Below are positions 8,032 through 16,642 of a stretch of DNA of 64,000 bases, one piece after another. The notes beneath the pieces were generated by a model. That model did not search any database. It saw only the letters and a program-made list of their open reading frames with translations, and had not been told where the DNA came from. A program made the position numbers and the translations under genes. Each line of letters opens with the position of its first letter. Positions within the stretch are counted from its first letter, which is position 1. This DNA is from Spongiimicrobium salis (GTDB lineage Bacteria; Bacteroidota; Bacteroidia; Flavobacteriales; Flavobacteriaceae), in assembly GCF_043678055.1 (NCBI RefSeq), contig NZ_JBHEQA010000001.1, forward strand, positions 1,674,001-1,738,000, in the 5' to 3' direction.

Positions 8032-9138
8032 ATGAAACAAAGTGTAAGTGTAACCAAAACGCGAGAATTGAAATGGGCCAGTATCGTGAAGGCGTTATTG
8101 TACAGTTTCAAGGTCAAGATACCCAAGTTCAACGTCAAAACCTTGGTGAAAAAAATAGGGATTCCGCTCTTGTCCATCCTACTTTTTATCGGACTCTGGC
8201 ATATGGGAGCGAAAGCGCTTTACAATACTGAAGCGGATTATAAAATCGAAAAGGCCATGACGGACCAAGGTCAGGAGGCTGCGGATGCCATGGCTGCCTG
8301 TATTGCATCCGGGGATATCAGTTGTCAGCCCAATACCCTGCCTTCACCAGCCCAGGTATGGGAATCTTTTAATACGCTTATTGCCGATCATAGAGTAATC
8401 AGTGCCGATAAATTGGCCTTTAAGGAAAAGACGGCTGCCTTGAACGAAAAACGCATGGCAGCAGGCAAGGACCCTATTACCTATACGGGAAGACCTTCTT
8501 TTGTAGATCAGATATTGACCAGTTTAAAAACCGTATTTGCAGGCTTTTTACTGGCATTCATCATCGCTATACCCATAGGCATCATTATTGGCCTGAGTGA
8601 GACTTTACGGAATTCTTTCAATTGGTTGATCCAAATCTTCAAACCTGTTTCCCCTGTGGTATGGCTACTTTTGGTTTTTATGATCGTAAAGACCTTGACG
8701 AAGGATTCCAATTCGGACAGTGCCTTTATTATTTCATTTATTAGCGTAGGCCTATGTGCCATGTGGGCTACTTTAGTGAATACCGCTATGGGGGTTTCCG
8801 CTGTGGACAAGGACTATATCAATGTGGCCAAAGTGCTAAAATTGGGACCTTTTCAAAAAGTCTTTAAAATCATCCTACCGTCTTCCCTCCCTTTGATTTT
8901 TACAGGACTTCGGATAACTCTCTCCGTGGCATGGATGGTCTTGATTGCCATTGAACTTTTGGCACAAAGCCCTGGTTTGGGATCTTTTGTTTGGGAAGAG
9001 TTTCAAAATGGCGCCAATGATTCCAATTCCAAGATTATTGTAGCTATGTTCATCATAGGAATTATTGGCTTTCTATTGGACCGCATCATGTTGACCATTC
9101 AGAATATGGTTTCGTTCAATAAAAATGCAACCGCCTAA
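8032..9138 (+). CDS. nrtB: NrtB-type permease of the nitrate ABC importer
   Basis: Inner-membrane permease of 368 residues. After a cytoplasmic lysine-rich N-terminus comes a first membrane helix (ISLL-type segment near residues 45-60), then a long soluble segment of about 100 residues. A BPD_transp_1 core of five to six helices follows, with the EAA-like loop VAKVLKLGPFQKVFKIILPSSLPLIFTGLRI. The soluble loop, which contains two Cys (ACIASGDISC), is longer than in minimal permeases but of the kind seen in NrtB relatives. It presumably forms a homodimer with the two ATPases encoded just downstream, 11 and 12 bases apart. Substrate is inferred from context. Confidence 0.9.
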   Translation: MKQSVSVTKTRELKWASIVKALLYSFKVKIPKFNVKTLVKKIGIPLLSILLFIGLWHMGAKALYNTEADYKIEKAMTDQGQEAADAMAACIASGDISCQPNTLPSPAQVWESFNTLIADHRVISADKLAFKEKTAALNEKRMAAGKDPITYTGRPSFVDQILTSLKTVFAGFLLAFIIAIPIGIIIGLSETLRNSFNWLIQIFKPVSPVVWLLLVFMIVKTLTKDSNSDSAFIISFISVGLCAMWATLVNTAMGVSAVDKDYINVAKVLKLGPFQKVFKIILPSSLPLIFTGLRITLSVAWMVLIAIELLAQSPGLGSFVWEEFQNGANDSNSKIIVAMFIIGIIGFLLDRIMLTIQNMVSFNKNATA

Positions 9139-9149
9139 AAGTTAAAATT

Positions 9150-9989
9150 ATGGCCTATTTGGAACTAAAAAATGTAAACAAAACCTACGGGGAGGGAAAG
9201 CATGCCACGGAGGTATTGAGCAATATCAACCTAAGTATTGAAGAAGGAGAATTTGTAGCGATCGTGGGATTTACAGGAAGTGGAAAAACCACTTTGGTGA
9301 ACCTGATCAATGGATTGTTGAAACCCACAAGCGGGCAAGTCCTTTTTAAAGGGGAATCCGTAGAGGACACTAGCCATGAGCGTGGCGTAATTTTTCAGAA
9401 CTATTCTTTATTGCCATGGCTTAGCGTTGGGCAAAATGTAGCTATGGCCGTTAAAGAAGCTTTTCCCAAGAAACCAAAAGAATTCATTAAAGAACGTGTT
9501 GCACAATACGTAGCCATGGTCAATTTATCCCCAGCCATCAATAAGAGGCCCAAGGAACTATCTGGAGGAATGCGACAGCGTGTGGCGGTAGCGCGTGCAC
9601 TGGCCATGAATCCGGAGATGATCATCATGGACGAACCTTTGGGAGCTTTGGATGCCCTGACACGTGGAAATCTTCAGGATGAAATACTGAACATATGGAG
9701 TAAGGACAAACGGACGGCCCTGCTGATTACCAACGATGTGGATGAGGGCATCTATATGGCAGATCGCATCATTCCCCTAAGACCTGGGCCTAAAGCCACT
9801 TTGGGGCCTGAATTTAAAATTGACATCGCGAGACCTCGGGATAAAACAGCTTTGAACGACAATCCGGTCTATAAAAAAACCCGAAATGCGATCATCGAAT
9901 ATTTAATGGGTATCGGGGAAGAACGCAGATCAAGATCTAAGGAGGTCTATGAATTGTCCGAATTGATGCCGAAAAGTTTTATCAGTTAA
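9150..9989 (+). CDS. Nitrate importer ATPase 1 (NrtC/NrtD family)
   Basis: This 279-residue ABC ATPase has Walker A GFTGSGKTT (about 38-46), Q-loop VIFQNYSLLPW, a normal signature LSGGMRQRVAVARAL and Walker B IIMDEPLGALD. The H-loop reads LLITNDVDEG: the switch histidine is replaced by Asn. The next gene encodes a second ATPase with a normal histidine, so the two probably form a heterodimer with one weakened ATP site. Neither ATPase carries the NrtA-like fusion domain found on cyanobacterial NrtC, so I do not assign C or D. The C-terminal 50 residues (IARPRDKTALNDNPVYKK onward) are typical of the family. Confidence 0.9.
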   Translation: MAYLELKNVNKTYGEGKHATEVLSNINLSIEEGEFVAIVGFTGSGKTTLVNLINGLLKPTSGQVLFKGESVEDTSHERGVIFQNYSLLPWLSVGQNVAMAVKEAFPKKPKEFIKERVAQYVAMVNLSPAINKRPKELSGGMRQRVAVARALAMNPEMIIMDEPLGALDALTRGNLQDEILNIWSKDKRTALLITNDVDEGIYMADRIIPLRPGPKATLGPEFKIDIARPRDKTALNDNPVYKKTRNAIIEYLMGIGEERRSRSKEVYELSELMPKSFIS

Positions 9990-10001
9990 AAACAGCCTAT
10001 C

Positions 10002-10829
10002 ATGGTATTGGAAAATATTAGTGCGAAAGAAACACACGAAAACGGAATTGTATTTCCTTCTGACAAGGTGATGTTGGATTTACAGGATTTAAAAAAAGTA
10101 TACCCAACTCCAAAAGGTGACTATGTGGTATTGGAGCACCTTAACCTTCAGATTCTAAAAGAAGAATTTGTCACCATAATAGGGCATTCCGGATGTGGAA
10201 AAACAACTATGCTCTCTATGATTGCGGGCTTAAACCCTATTTCGGGAGGAAATATTGCAGTGCTTGGAAATCCAATAAAAGGCCCCGGACCAGATAGAGG
10301 CGTTATCTTTCAAGCGCCCAGCTTAATGCCCTGGATGAGTGCATTGCAAAATGTAATGTTGGGTGTAAACCGGGTATTTCCCCATGCGAGCAAAAGCCAA
10401 CGTAAGGATATCGCCAAATACTACCTCCACAAAGTAGGTCTTGAGGATGCCTTTGACAAAAAAGCCCATGAACTCTCACAAGGAATGCAACAACGGGTAG
10501 GTATTGCCCGTGCTTTTGCCATAAAACCCAAGGTGCTATTGTTGGATGAACCCTTTGGAATGCTCGATTCCTTGACCCGGGGAGAACTTCAGGATATTCT
10601 CATTGAGATTTGGAACAAAGAAAAAATCACGGCGGTCATGATTACCCACGATGTGGATGAAGCTATTTTCTTAGCGGATAGAGTAGTGATGATGACCAGT
10701 GGTCCAAGGGCTAAAATTGGGGATGTGTTGAAAATAGACTTTGAGCGCCCCCGTACCCGGAAAGCGGTATTGGAACATGAGGACTACTATACTTACCGCA
10801 AGCATTTAATTGACTTCTTAGAACACTAA
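10002..10829 (+). CDS. Nitrate importer ATPase 2 (NrtC/NrtD family)
   Basis: Second 275-residue ABC ATPase of the importer, 12 bases after the first. Walker A GHSGCGKTTM, Q-loop VIFQAPSLMPWMSALQNVML, Walker B VLLLDEPFGMLD and H-loop MITHDVDEA are intact. The signature reads LSQGMQQRVGIARAF, with Gln in place of the first signature glycine. In a heterodimer this signature would face the Walker A site of ATPase 1, the same composite site that lacks the H-loop histidine. The N-terminal 25 residues before the ATPase core are an extension not present in ATPase 1. Confidence 0.9.
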   Translation: MVLENISAKETHENGIVFPSDKVMLDLQDLKKVYPTPKGDYVVLEHLNLQILKEEFVTIIGHSGCGKTTMLSMIAGLNPISGGNIAVLGNPIKGPGPDRGVIFQAPSLMPWMSALQNVMLGVNRVFPHASKSQRKDIAKYYLHKVGLEDAFDKKAHELSQGMQQRVGIARAFAIKPKVLLLDEPFGMLDSLTRGELQDILIEIWNKEKITAVMITHDVDEAIFLADRVVMMTSGPRAKIGDVLKIDFERPRTRKAVLEHEDYYTYRKHLIDFLEH

Positions 10830-10859
10830 AAACAAAACAACGAACTAAAACTACCTATT

Positions 10860-12176
10860 ATGAAAAGATATTATGCTATCATTATCCTAGTTATCCTATC
10901 GATTCAATCTGTAAAATCACAATTTACCCTGGATGCACAGTTTAGACCAAGAACTGAATATAGAAACGGCTTTCAATTTTTACAACAAGAAGGGGCTGAC
11001 GCCGGTTTTGTAACCAATACCCGAGCTCGTATCGGAGCGGGATATAAGACTGATACTTATCAGATCTATATCAACGTACAGGATGTGCAGATTTGGGGAG
11101 AGAATCCTCAGCTTGTTCCCGTAGACGCCAACAATTCCTTCTCGCTCTTTGAAGCTTGGGCAGAATTGCAGTTTGGAGGAGGATGGTCCACAAAATTGGG
11201 TCGTCAAGTATTATCTTATGATGATCAACGTTACTTTGGGGGGTTGGATTGGGCCCAGCAAGGGCGATACCATGATTTGGCTATGCTGAAACTGCGAAAA
11301 AAGGATTTTATGTTGGATGTAGGTCTTGCCTTCAACCAAGATTTGGATAACCTTGGCGGCCCACTATTCGGTTTCAAAAATTCAGGAACGGAGTTCAATT
11401 CGGCCAACCCTTTCCAATACAAGACGATGCAACATCTGTATGCCAAGAAAAAATTCAATGCCTTTAGCGCAAGCTTGGTAGCGGCCAATTTAGGGTTCCA
11501 GCAAATTAATGGGGAAACCGGAGAAGTCAGCGACCTTAGAAATACCTTTACCGTAGGGACACACCTGAGCTACAAAAAAGGAAAATTTGGTTTGGCCGGA
11601 AATGCCTTTTTGCAGACCGGGGAATTTGTAAATGGAATAGATATCGAAGGCGCCTATCTATTGGGCTTGGAAGCGTCTTATGATGTGAGTACAAAAACCA
11701 AATTGGGCCTGGGTATTGAGGCGATTAGTGGAGATGATCCTTCTACCGCAGCAACAGAAGCATTTTTGCCCCATTTTGGAACCAACCACAAATTCAATGG
11801 ATTCATGGATCATTTTTATGTGGGCAATTGGATCAATAATGTAGGGCTCCTGGACCTCCATGCCAGCGCAACTTTCAAGCTGGGCGAAAAAACGACCCTC
11901 TTTTCAAAACTGCTCTATTTTCAGGGAATGGAAGATACGCCAAGTGGGGAACGTAATCTAGGTACGGAATTGGACTTGGTACTGACCCAAAAGTTCAAAG
12001 GTTTTGCCCTTAAATTAGGGTATTCCCAACTATTTGCAGCCGATGGCCTGGAGGAGTTGGAAACCATTCGCCTTGGAGCTACGGAAGCGGTAGACTTTAA
12101 AGGTTCCCAAAACTGGGCTTGGGCTATGATCGTTATTAAACCCACCTTCTTTACAACGGCCAAGTCGGATAAGTAA
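10860..12176 (+). CDS. Outer-membrane beta-barrel protein (alginate-export/porin-like), probable nitrate channel
   Basis: This 438-residue protein has a cleavable signal peptide (about 1-20, ending SVKSQ) and then alternating aromatic/aliphatic strands typical of an outer-membrane barrel, starting FTLDAQFRPRTEYRNGF. That opening, with TNTRARIGAGYKTDTYQIYINVQDVQIWGE, resembles the alginate export (AlgE-like) family as annotated in Bacteroidota. It is the last gene of the importer operon, 30 bases after ATPase 2, and a terminator follows. A role as outer-membrane entry for nitrate is inferred from this position; the barrel itself does not show the substrate. Confidence 0.82.
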   Translation: MKRYYAIIILVILSIQSVKSQFTLDAQFRPRTEYRNGFQFLQQEGADAGFVTNTRARIGAGYKTDTYQIYINVQDVQIWGENPQLVPVDANNSFSLFEAWAELQFGGGWSTKLGRQVLSYDDQRYFGGLDWAQQGRYHDLAMLKLRKKDFMLDVGLAFNQDLDNLGGPLFGFKNSGTEFNSANPFQYKTMQHLYAKKKFNAFSASLVAANLGFQQINGETGEVSDLRNTFTVGTHLSYKKGKFGLAGNAFLQTGEFVNGIDIEGAYLLGLEASYDVSTKTKLGLGIEAISGDDPSTAATEAFLPHFGTNHKFNGFMDHFYVGNWINNVGLLDLHASATFKLGEKTTLFSKLLYFQGMEDTPSGERNLGTELDLVLTQKFKGFALKLGYSQLFAADGLEELETIRLGATEAVDFKGSQNWAWAMIVIKPTFFTTAKSDK

Positions 12177-12200
12177 TCTATTAAAAGTGTTGATTCACTT

Positions 12201-12242
12201 GGGTCATGTCGACAATGCCGTCGGGATGACCCTTGTTGTTTT
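12201..12242 (+). terminator. Terminator of the nitrate importer operon
   Basis: GGGTCAT (12201-12207) pairs with ATGACCC (12226-12232), with an inner CGAC/GTCG stem, followed by the T-rich TTGTTGTTTTT. It lies 25 bases after the porin stop and just upstream of the response-regulator promoter. Confidence 0.7.
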
Positions 12243-12273
12243 TGCAAAACCCAAATAAAATCCCTTATTTTTG
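12241..12273 (+). promoter_or_regulatory. Promoter of the response regulator, near-leaderless
   Basis: TTTG at 12241-12244, a 21-base spacer and TATTTTTG at 12266-12273 match the Bacteroidota -33/-7 promoter. The start codon at 12278 lies only 4 bases after the -7 element, so the transcript should have little or no leader. Confidence 0.7.
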
Positions 12274-12277
12274 CGGT

Positions 12278-12961
12278 ATGTCTACATTGGATTCCACCAA
12301 CACTATTAAAATTATTCTTGCTGATGATCATGCACTGGTCCGTGATGGAATCAAGGCTTTATTGGAAGAAGAATCGGATTTGGAAGTAGTGGGAGAGGTT
12401 TCCAATGGTCTCGAGGCCCTTGGGGCAGTTCAAGAGCAAAGACCGGATATCTTGATTGTTGATATCCGCATGCCAAAGCTTGGAGGTATTGAAACGGTAG
12501 AGCGCATTAATTCGTCTGGAGGTGTTGGGACAAAATGTATTATTCTATCCATGCACGATTCCGAAGAATATATTTTGAAGTCTGTTCAGGCCGGAGCGGC
12601 CGGTTACCTGCTCAAGGATACCGATAAAAGTGAGTTTATAAAGGCCATTCATACCGTCCAAGATGGAGGAAAGTATTTTAGTGGTGATATTTCCAATGTT
12701 TTGGTCAATAACCTTCTGCATCCTACCCCCCAAGAACGTGCTGGGACAAAAAAAACCAAAAACATTCCATTTGACCTTACCAACAAGGAGCTACAAGTGC
12801 TGGAATTAATTTTGCAAGGCTTTACGAACAAGGAAATTTCGGAAAAATTGCAGAACAGCAAACGTACCATTGAAACCCATCGCTTTAACCTCATGAAAAA
12901 AATGCAGGTTAAAAATCTGATCGATCTTTCCAAGAAGGCACGAAAACATCAATTGATCTAG
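12278..12961 (+). CDS. NarL/LuxR-type response regulator
   Basis: Response regulator of 227 residues from the chosen start. A receiver domain has the acidic pair Asp16-Asp17, phospho-acceptor Asp62 (LIVDIRMPK) and the conserved Lys in LLKDTD. A LuxR-type helix-turn-helix forms the last 65 residues (LTNKELQVLELILQGFTNKE, KRTIETHRFNLMKKM). The frame is open 15 codons further upstream, but those codons overlap the -7 promoter element, so ATG at 12278 is preferred. It sits between the importer operon and the nitrate reductase gene. The likely partner is the sensor kinase at 665-2515; likely targets are the TACGTA sites at 5499, 6555 and 13038. Both statements are inference. Confidence 0.88.
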   Translation: MSTLDSTNTIKIILADDHALVRDGIKALLEEESDLEVVGEVSNGLEALGAVQEQRPDILIVDIRMPKLGGIETVERINSSGGVGTKCIILSMHDSEEYILKSVQAGAAGYLLKDTDKSEFIKAIHTVQDGGKYFSGDISNVLVNNLLHPTPQERAGTKKTKNIPFDLTNKELQVLELILQGFTNKEISEKLQNSKRTIETHRFNLMKKMQVKNLIDLSKKARKHQLI

Positions 12962-13037
12962 GTTTCAATCTATTAATTTTGAGGGTAAATTATTATGAAT
13001 CTTTCGATTTAAGCAAGTACTTTTACTAAATTCTTAC

Positions 13038-13067
13038 TACGTATTAGTACGTAAATTTTTAATTTTC
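13038..13067 (+). promoter_or_regulatory. Nitrate reductase promoter region with TACGTA double site
   Basis: TACGTATTAGTACGTA at 13038-13053 is the best copy of the 7-2-7 site shared with the nirB/cobA and nrtA upstream regions. TAATTTTC at 13060-13067 is a one-mismatch -7 element. The nitrate reductase start codon is at 13103. Confidence 0.6.
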
Positions 13068-13102
13068 TCATTTGAAAAAGAACGCCTTAAGGCCATTTTT
13101 GA

Positions 13103-16100
13103 ATGCAGAAAAAAGAGATCCATAATACCATATGTTCCTATTGCGGTGTAGGCTGCGGAATTACTGTGAGCAAGGACACCAAAGGGATACTTTCCGTAGC
13201 GGGGAATACCGACTATCCTGTCAACAAAGGAATGCTCTGTTCCAAAGGAAAAAATTTGAACTATGTGGCCCAGGATGTGAGCGATCGTATTCTTCATCCC
13301 CTGATGCGATGGAGCAGAAACCATCCGCAGCAACAAGTTTCTTGGGATACGGCCCTAAAGCGGGCTGCCGCGGTCTTTAAAAGCATTATTGACAAGCACG
13401 GTCCTGATAGCGTAGGTCTTTATGTATCCGGGCAATGCCTTACCGAAGAATATTACCTGGCCAATAAATTGACCAAAGGCTTTATAGGGACCAATAATAT
13501 TGATACGAACTCCCGTCTTTGTATGAGCTCCGCCGTGGTGGGGTATAAAAAAACAGTAGGGCAGGATGCGGTTCCCATTTCGTATGAAGACATTGAATTG
13601 GCAGACTGCTTTTTGATTGCAGGAGCCAATCCCGCCTGGTGCCACCCCATCCTTTTCCGGAGATTGGAAAAACATAAAGAAGAGAATCCCCATGTGCAGG
13701 TTATTGTGGTGGATCCAAGAAAAACCCAAAGCTGTGCCCTGGCGGATATCCATTTACAGATACTTCCGGGTACCGATGTCATCCTTTTTAATGCGATGGC
13801 GCGTTGGCTGATCGAAAAAAAGAAAATCAACACCGCCTTCATTAAAAAGTATACCTCAAATTTTGAAGCCTGCAGACAAATGGCCTTCGAGCTCACCTTA
13901 AAAGAAGCGGCCAGAACCTGTGGTATTGCTCTGGACGATCTTAAAAAAGCGGCCAAACTGATCGGCAACGCCAAGGGATTTATCAGCATGTGGACCATGG
14001 GCCTCAACCAAAGTGTCATTGGTGTGGATAAAAATATATCCCTGCTCAACCTGTCGTTGTTGACCGGGCAAATCGGAAAACCGGGTTCGGGCCCATTTTC
14101 CCTAACCGGGCAACCAAATGCCATGGGCGGACGTGAAGTGGGAGGCATGGCCAGCCTTCTGGCGGCGCACCGAGATTTGGCCAATGCGAAACATCGGAAG
14201 GAAGTAGCGGAATTTTGGGGAGGAAAACCTATAAAAAAGGAGCCGGGTCTAACGGCCACTGAAATGTTCCGCGCCTTGGAAAAAGGTACTTTAAAAGCCA
14301 TATGGATCATATGTACCAATCCTGTAGTGAGCATGCCCAATGCCCATAAAGTGGAAGAAGCGCTCAAAAAAGCAAATTTTGTGGTTGTTCAGGATATTTC
14401 CCACAATTCGGAAACGACCAAATACGCAGATTTACTATTGCCGGCCGCTGGCTGGTTGGAAAAAGAAGGTACCATGACCAATTCTGAACGCCGGATCAGT
14501 TATTTGCCCAAGGTCATCGATGCTCCTGGAGAAGCCTTGCCGGACGCAGAGATTTTATGGCGGTTTGGCCAAGAGATGGGTTATCTTGGTTTTGATTTTA
14601 AGGATACTAGCGAAGTATACGAGGAGTATTGCCTCATGACCAAAGGCACTACCATGGATATCTCCGGACTCTCCTATGAAAGGCTTCAAAACGAAGGAAG
14701 TTTTCAATGGCCAGTACCCCATAAAACACATCCCGGTACCCCTAGACTATTTCGAGACCAAGTGTATTACACGGCAGATAGCAAGGCCCATTTTAACGCC
14801 CCAAGAAAACTGTACAACAAATCCGAGCAGACCGATAGCGAATATCCTTTGGTATTGACTACTGGCCGAGTACGCGATCAATGGCATACCCGGACCAAAA
14901 CAGGAAAAGTAAAACGTCTGCTTACACATATCCCGACCCCTTATCTTGAGATGAATAAAGTAGATGCTTATATCTTAGGGTTGAAAGAAGGTGATATCGC
15001 CGTAGTAAAAAGCCGTAGGGGACGTGTTCAGGTTAAAGTGAAGATCAATTTTGATATTCGTGAAAAGATCGTTTTTTTACCGATGCATTGGGGGAAAATC
15101 CTAAATAGCGATTTTAGCAGAGCCAATAACTTGACCAACGATTTGGTAGACCCCATTTCTAAGGAACCCGATTTTAAATATTGTGCGGTACGCGTAGAAA
15201 AATATAATAAACCAAAGCAGCGTATACTCGTAATTGGAGCAGGAGCGGCAGCCTATCGCTTTATACAGTCCTACCGCGAAAAAAACAGTACGGACGAGCT
15301 TCATGTATTTTCTAAAGAAGCATATCCCTTTTACAACAGGGTCTTACTCCCTGAATATGTCAATGAAGAACTGCCGTGGGAAGCCTTACAGAAGTTAAAA
15401 CAGGGGGAACTGGAAAAGCTGCGCATACAATTGTACCCTGCCAATGGGGTGGTGGAAATAGATGCAGCAGATAAATATGTGGTCGATGAACAGGGCAACA
15501 AACACAACTATGACCTTTTGGTCATGGCCACCGGCAGTAGGGCCTTTGTGCCCAATGAGGTGAGAATGGACCTGCCAGGAAGATTTACGATGCGCGAACG
15601 CAATGATGCCGATCGCCTTAGACGCTATTTGAACCAGACAGGGCTTCCCATAACGGAACAACATGTGGTTATTGTAGGAGGAGGACTTTTGGGATTGGAG
15701 CTGGCGGCATCACTTAAGAAAATTGATATCAACATCAGCATCATTCAACGGGCGCCCAGATTAATGGAACGACAATTGGATCCTGTGGCAAGCCGATTAC
15801 TGGCCGAAGACGTCCATGAACGTGGCATTAACCTGTATTTTGATAATGAGGTCAGTACAGTTTTTGAGGATACATCGGGCAAATATTCGCTTCTGGTGAA
15901 TCTCAAAACAGGGCGGACCATTAGTTGTAATGCCATTGTCTATGCCATCGGTACGCGTCCCAACATAGCTCTGGCCAAGCAGGCTAACTTGGAAACACGT
16001 AGAGGGGTGCTTGTAAATTCATATTTAAAGACCAGTGATGCTTCCATTTTTGCCTTGGGAGAGATTGCAGAATTTGAGAATTCCCTTTATGGTATTACCT

Positions 16101-16633
16101 CTGCGGCCGAACAGCAGGCGGATATCGCTGCCAAGTACATTTTGGGCGATTTGGGGAGTATCTATACCGGTTCGGTGTTGATGAATATTCTGAAGTTCGA
16201 AAATCTGGACCTTTGTAGTATTGGTATGGTCAATGCTCCTCCAAATGACCCTAGGTACGAAGAGATTATTTTAATGGATGCGCGAAAGCGATTCTATAAG
16301 AAATGTATTGTGAAGGACGATACACTGAAAGGCGCTATTTTGATGGGCGATAAAAATGAATTTGCAGAATTCAAGCGTTTGATCGAAGAGGAAATAGAAT
16401 TATCGGAAAAGCGGGATGAGCTGTTGCGTAGTGCGTCCAAGACCCAACCTTTAAAAGGGAAACTGGTCTGCTCTTGCAGTCAAGTAGGTGAAGGAAATAT
16501 TGAAGAAGCGATTCGTAACGGCTGTGTCGACTTTGCCAAACTCTGTTCCGAAACCGGGGCCGGCTTGGGTTGCGGAAGCTGTAAACCAGAAATAAAAAAT
16601 CTAATGAATACTGCGTTGCAAGTAGCAAAATGA
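13103..16633 (+). CDS. Assimilatory nitrate reductase fused to NirB-like FAD and BFD electron-transfer modules
   Basis: This 1176-residue cytoplasmic enzyme joins what are usually two subunits. Residues 1 to about 690 are a NasC/NarB-type molybdopterin oxidoreductase: 4Fe-4S ligands Cys11, Cys14, Cys18 and Cys46, Cys140 (NSRLCMSS) as likely molybdenum ligand, and a C-terminal dinucleotide-binding domain (LTTGRVRDQWHTRTKTGK). From about 706 an FAD/NAD(P) oxidoreductase follows (RILVIGAGAAAYRF, HVVIVGGGLLGLELAASL), related to the front of NirB. The end is a BFD-like [2Fe-2S] domain (VCSCSQ ... GCGSCKPE, about 1120-1160). The chain could take electrons from NAD(P)H directly, as NasB-NasC does in two chains; this is inferred. 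The rubredoxin-fused protein gene follows after 9 bases. Confidence 0.93.
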   Translation: MQKKEIHNTICSYCGVGCGITVSKDTKGILSVAGNTDYPVNKGMLCSKGKNLNYVAQDVSDRILHPLMRWSRNHPQQQVSWDTALKRAAAVFKSIIDKHGPDSVGLYVSGQCLTEEYYLANKLTKGFIGTNNIDTNSRLCMSSAVVGYKKTVGQDAVPISYEDIELADCFLIAGANPAWCHPILFRRLEKHKEENPHVQVIVVDPRKTQSCALADIHLQILPGTDVILFNAMARWLIEKKKINTAFIKKYTSNFEACRQMAFELTLKEAARTCGIALDDLKKAAKLIGNAKGFISMWTMGLNQSVIGVDKNISLLNLSLLTGQIGKPGSGPFSLTGQPNAMGGREVGGMASLLAAHRDLANAKHRKEVAEFWGGKPIKKEPGLTATEMFRALEKGTLKAIWIICTNPVVSMPNAHKVEEALKKANFVVVQDISHNSETTKYADLLLPAAGWLEKEGTMTNSERRISYLPKVIDAPGEALPDAEILWRFGQEMGYLGFDFKDTSEVYEEYCLMTKGTTMDISGLSYERLQNEGSFQWPVPHKTHPGTPRLFRDQVYYTADSKAHFNAPRKLYNKSEQTDSEYPLVLTTGRVRDQWHTRTKTGKVKRLLTHIPTPYLEMNKVDAYILGLKEGDIAVVKSRRGRVQVKVKINFDIREKIVFLPMHWGKILNSDFSRANNLTNDLVDPISKEPDFKYCAVRVEKYNKPKQRILVIGAGAAAYRFIQSYREKNSTDELHVFSKEAYPFYNRVLLPEYVNEELPWEALQKLKQGELEKLRIQLYPANGVVEIDAADKYVVDEQGNKHNYDLLVMATGSRAFVPNEVRMDLPGRFTMRERNDADRLRRYLNQTGLPITEQHVVIVGGGLLGLELAASLKKIDINISIIQRAPRLMERQLDPVASRLLAEDVHERGINLYFDNEVSTVFEDTSGKYSLLVNLKTGRTISCNAIVYAIGTRPNIALAKQANLETRRGVLVNSYLKTSDASIFALGEIAEFENSLYGITSAAEQQADIAAKYILGDLGSIYTGSVLMNILKFENLDLCSIGMVNAPPNDPRYEEIILMDARKRFYKKCIVKDDTLKGAILMGDKNEFAEFKRLIEEEIELSEKRDELLRSASKTQPLKGKLVCSCSQVGEGNIEEAIRNGCVDFAKLCSETGAGLGCGSCKPEIKNLMNTALQVAK

Positions 16634-16642
16634 TAGCATGCT

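Noticed and set aside
13453..14367. A 304-codon open frame on the minus strand
   Set aside because: It lies inside the nitrate reductase gene, whose plus-strand product has clear cofactor motifs; the minus-strand translation has no recognisable family sequence.
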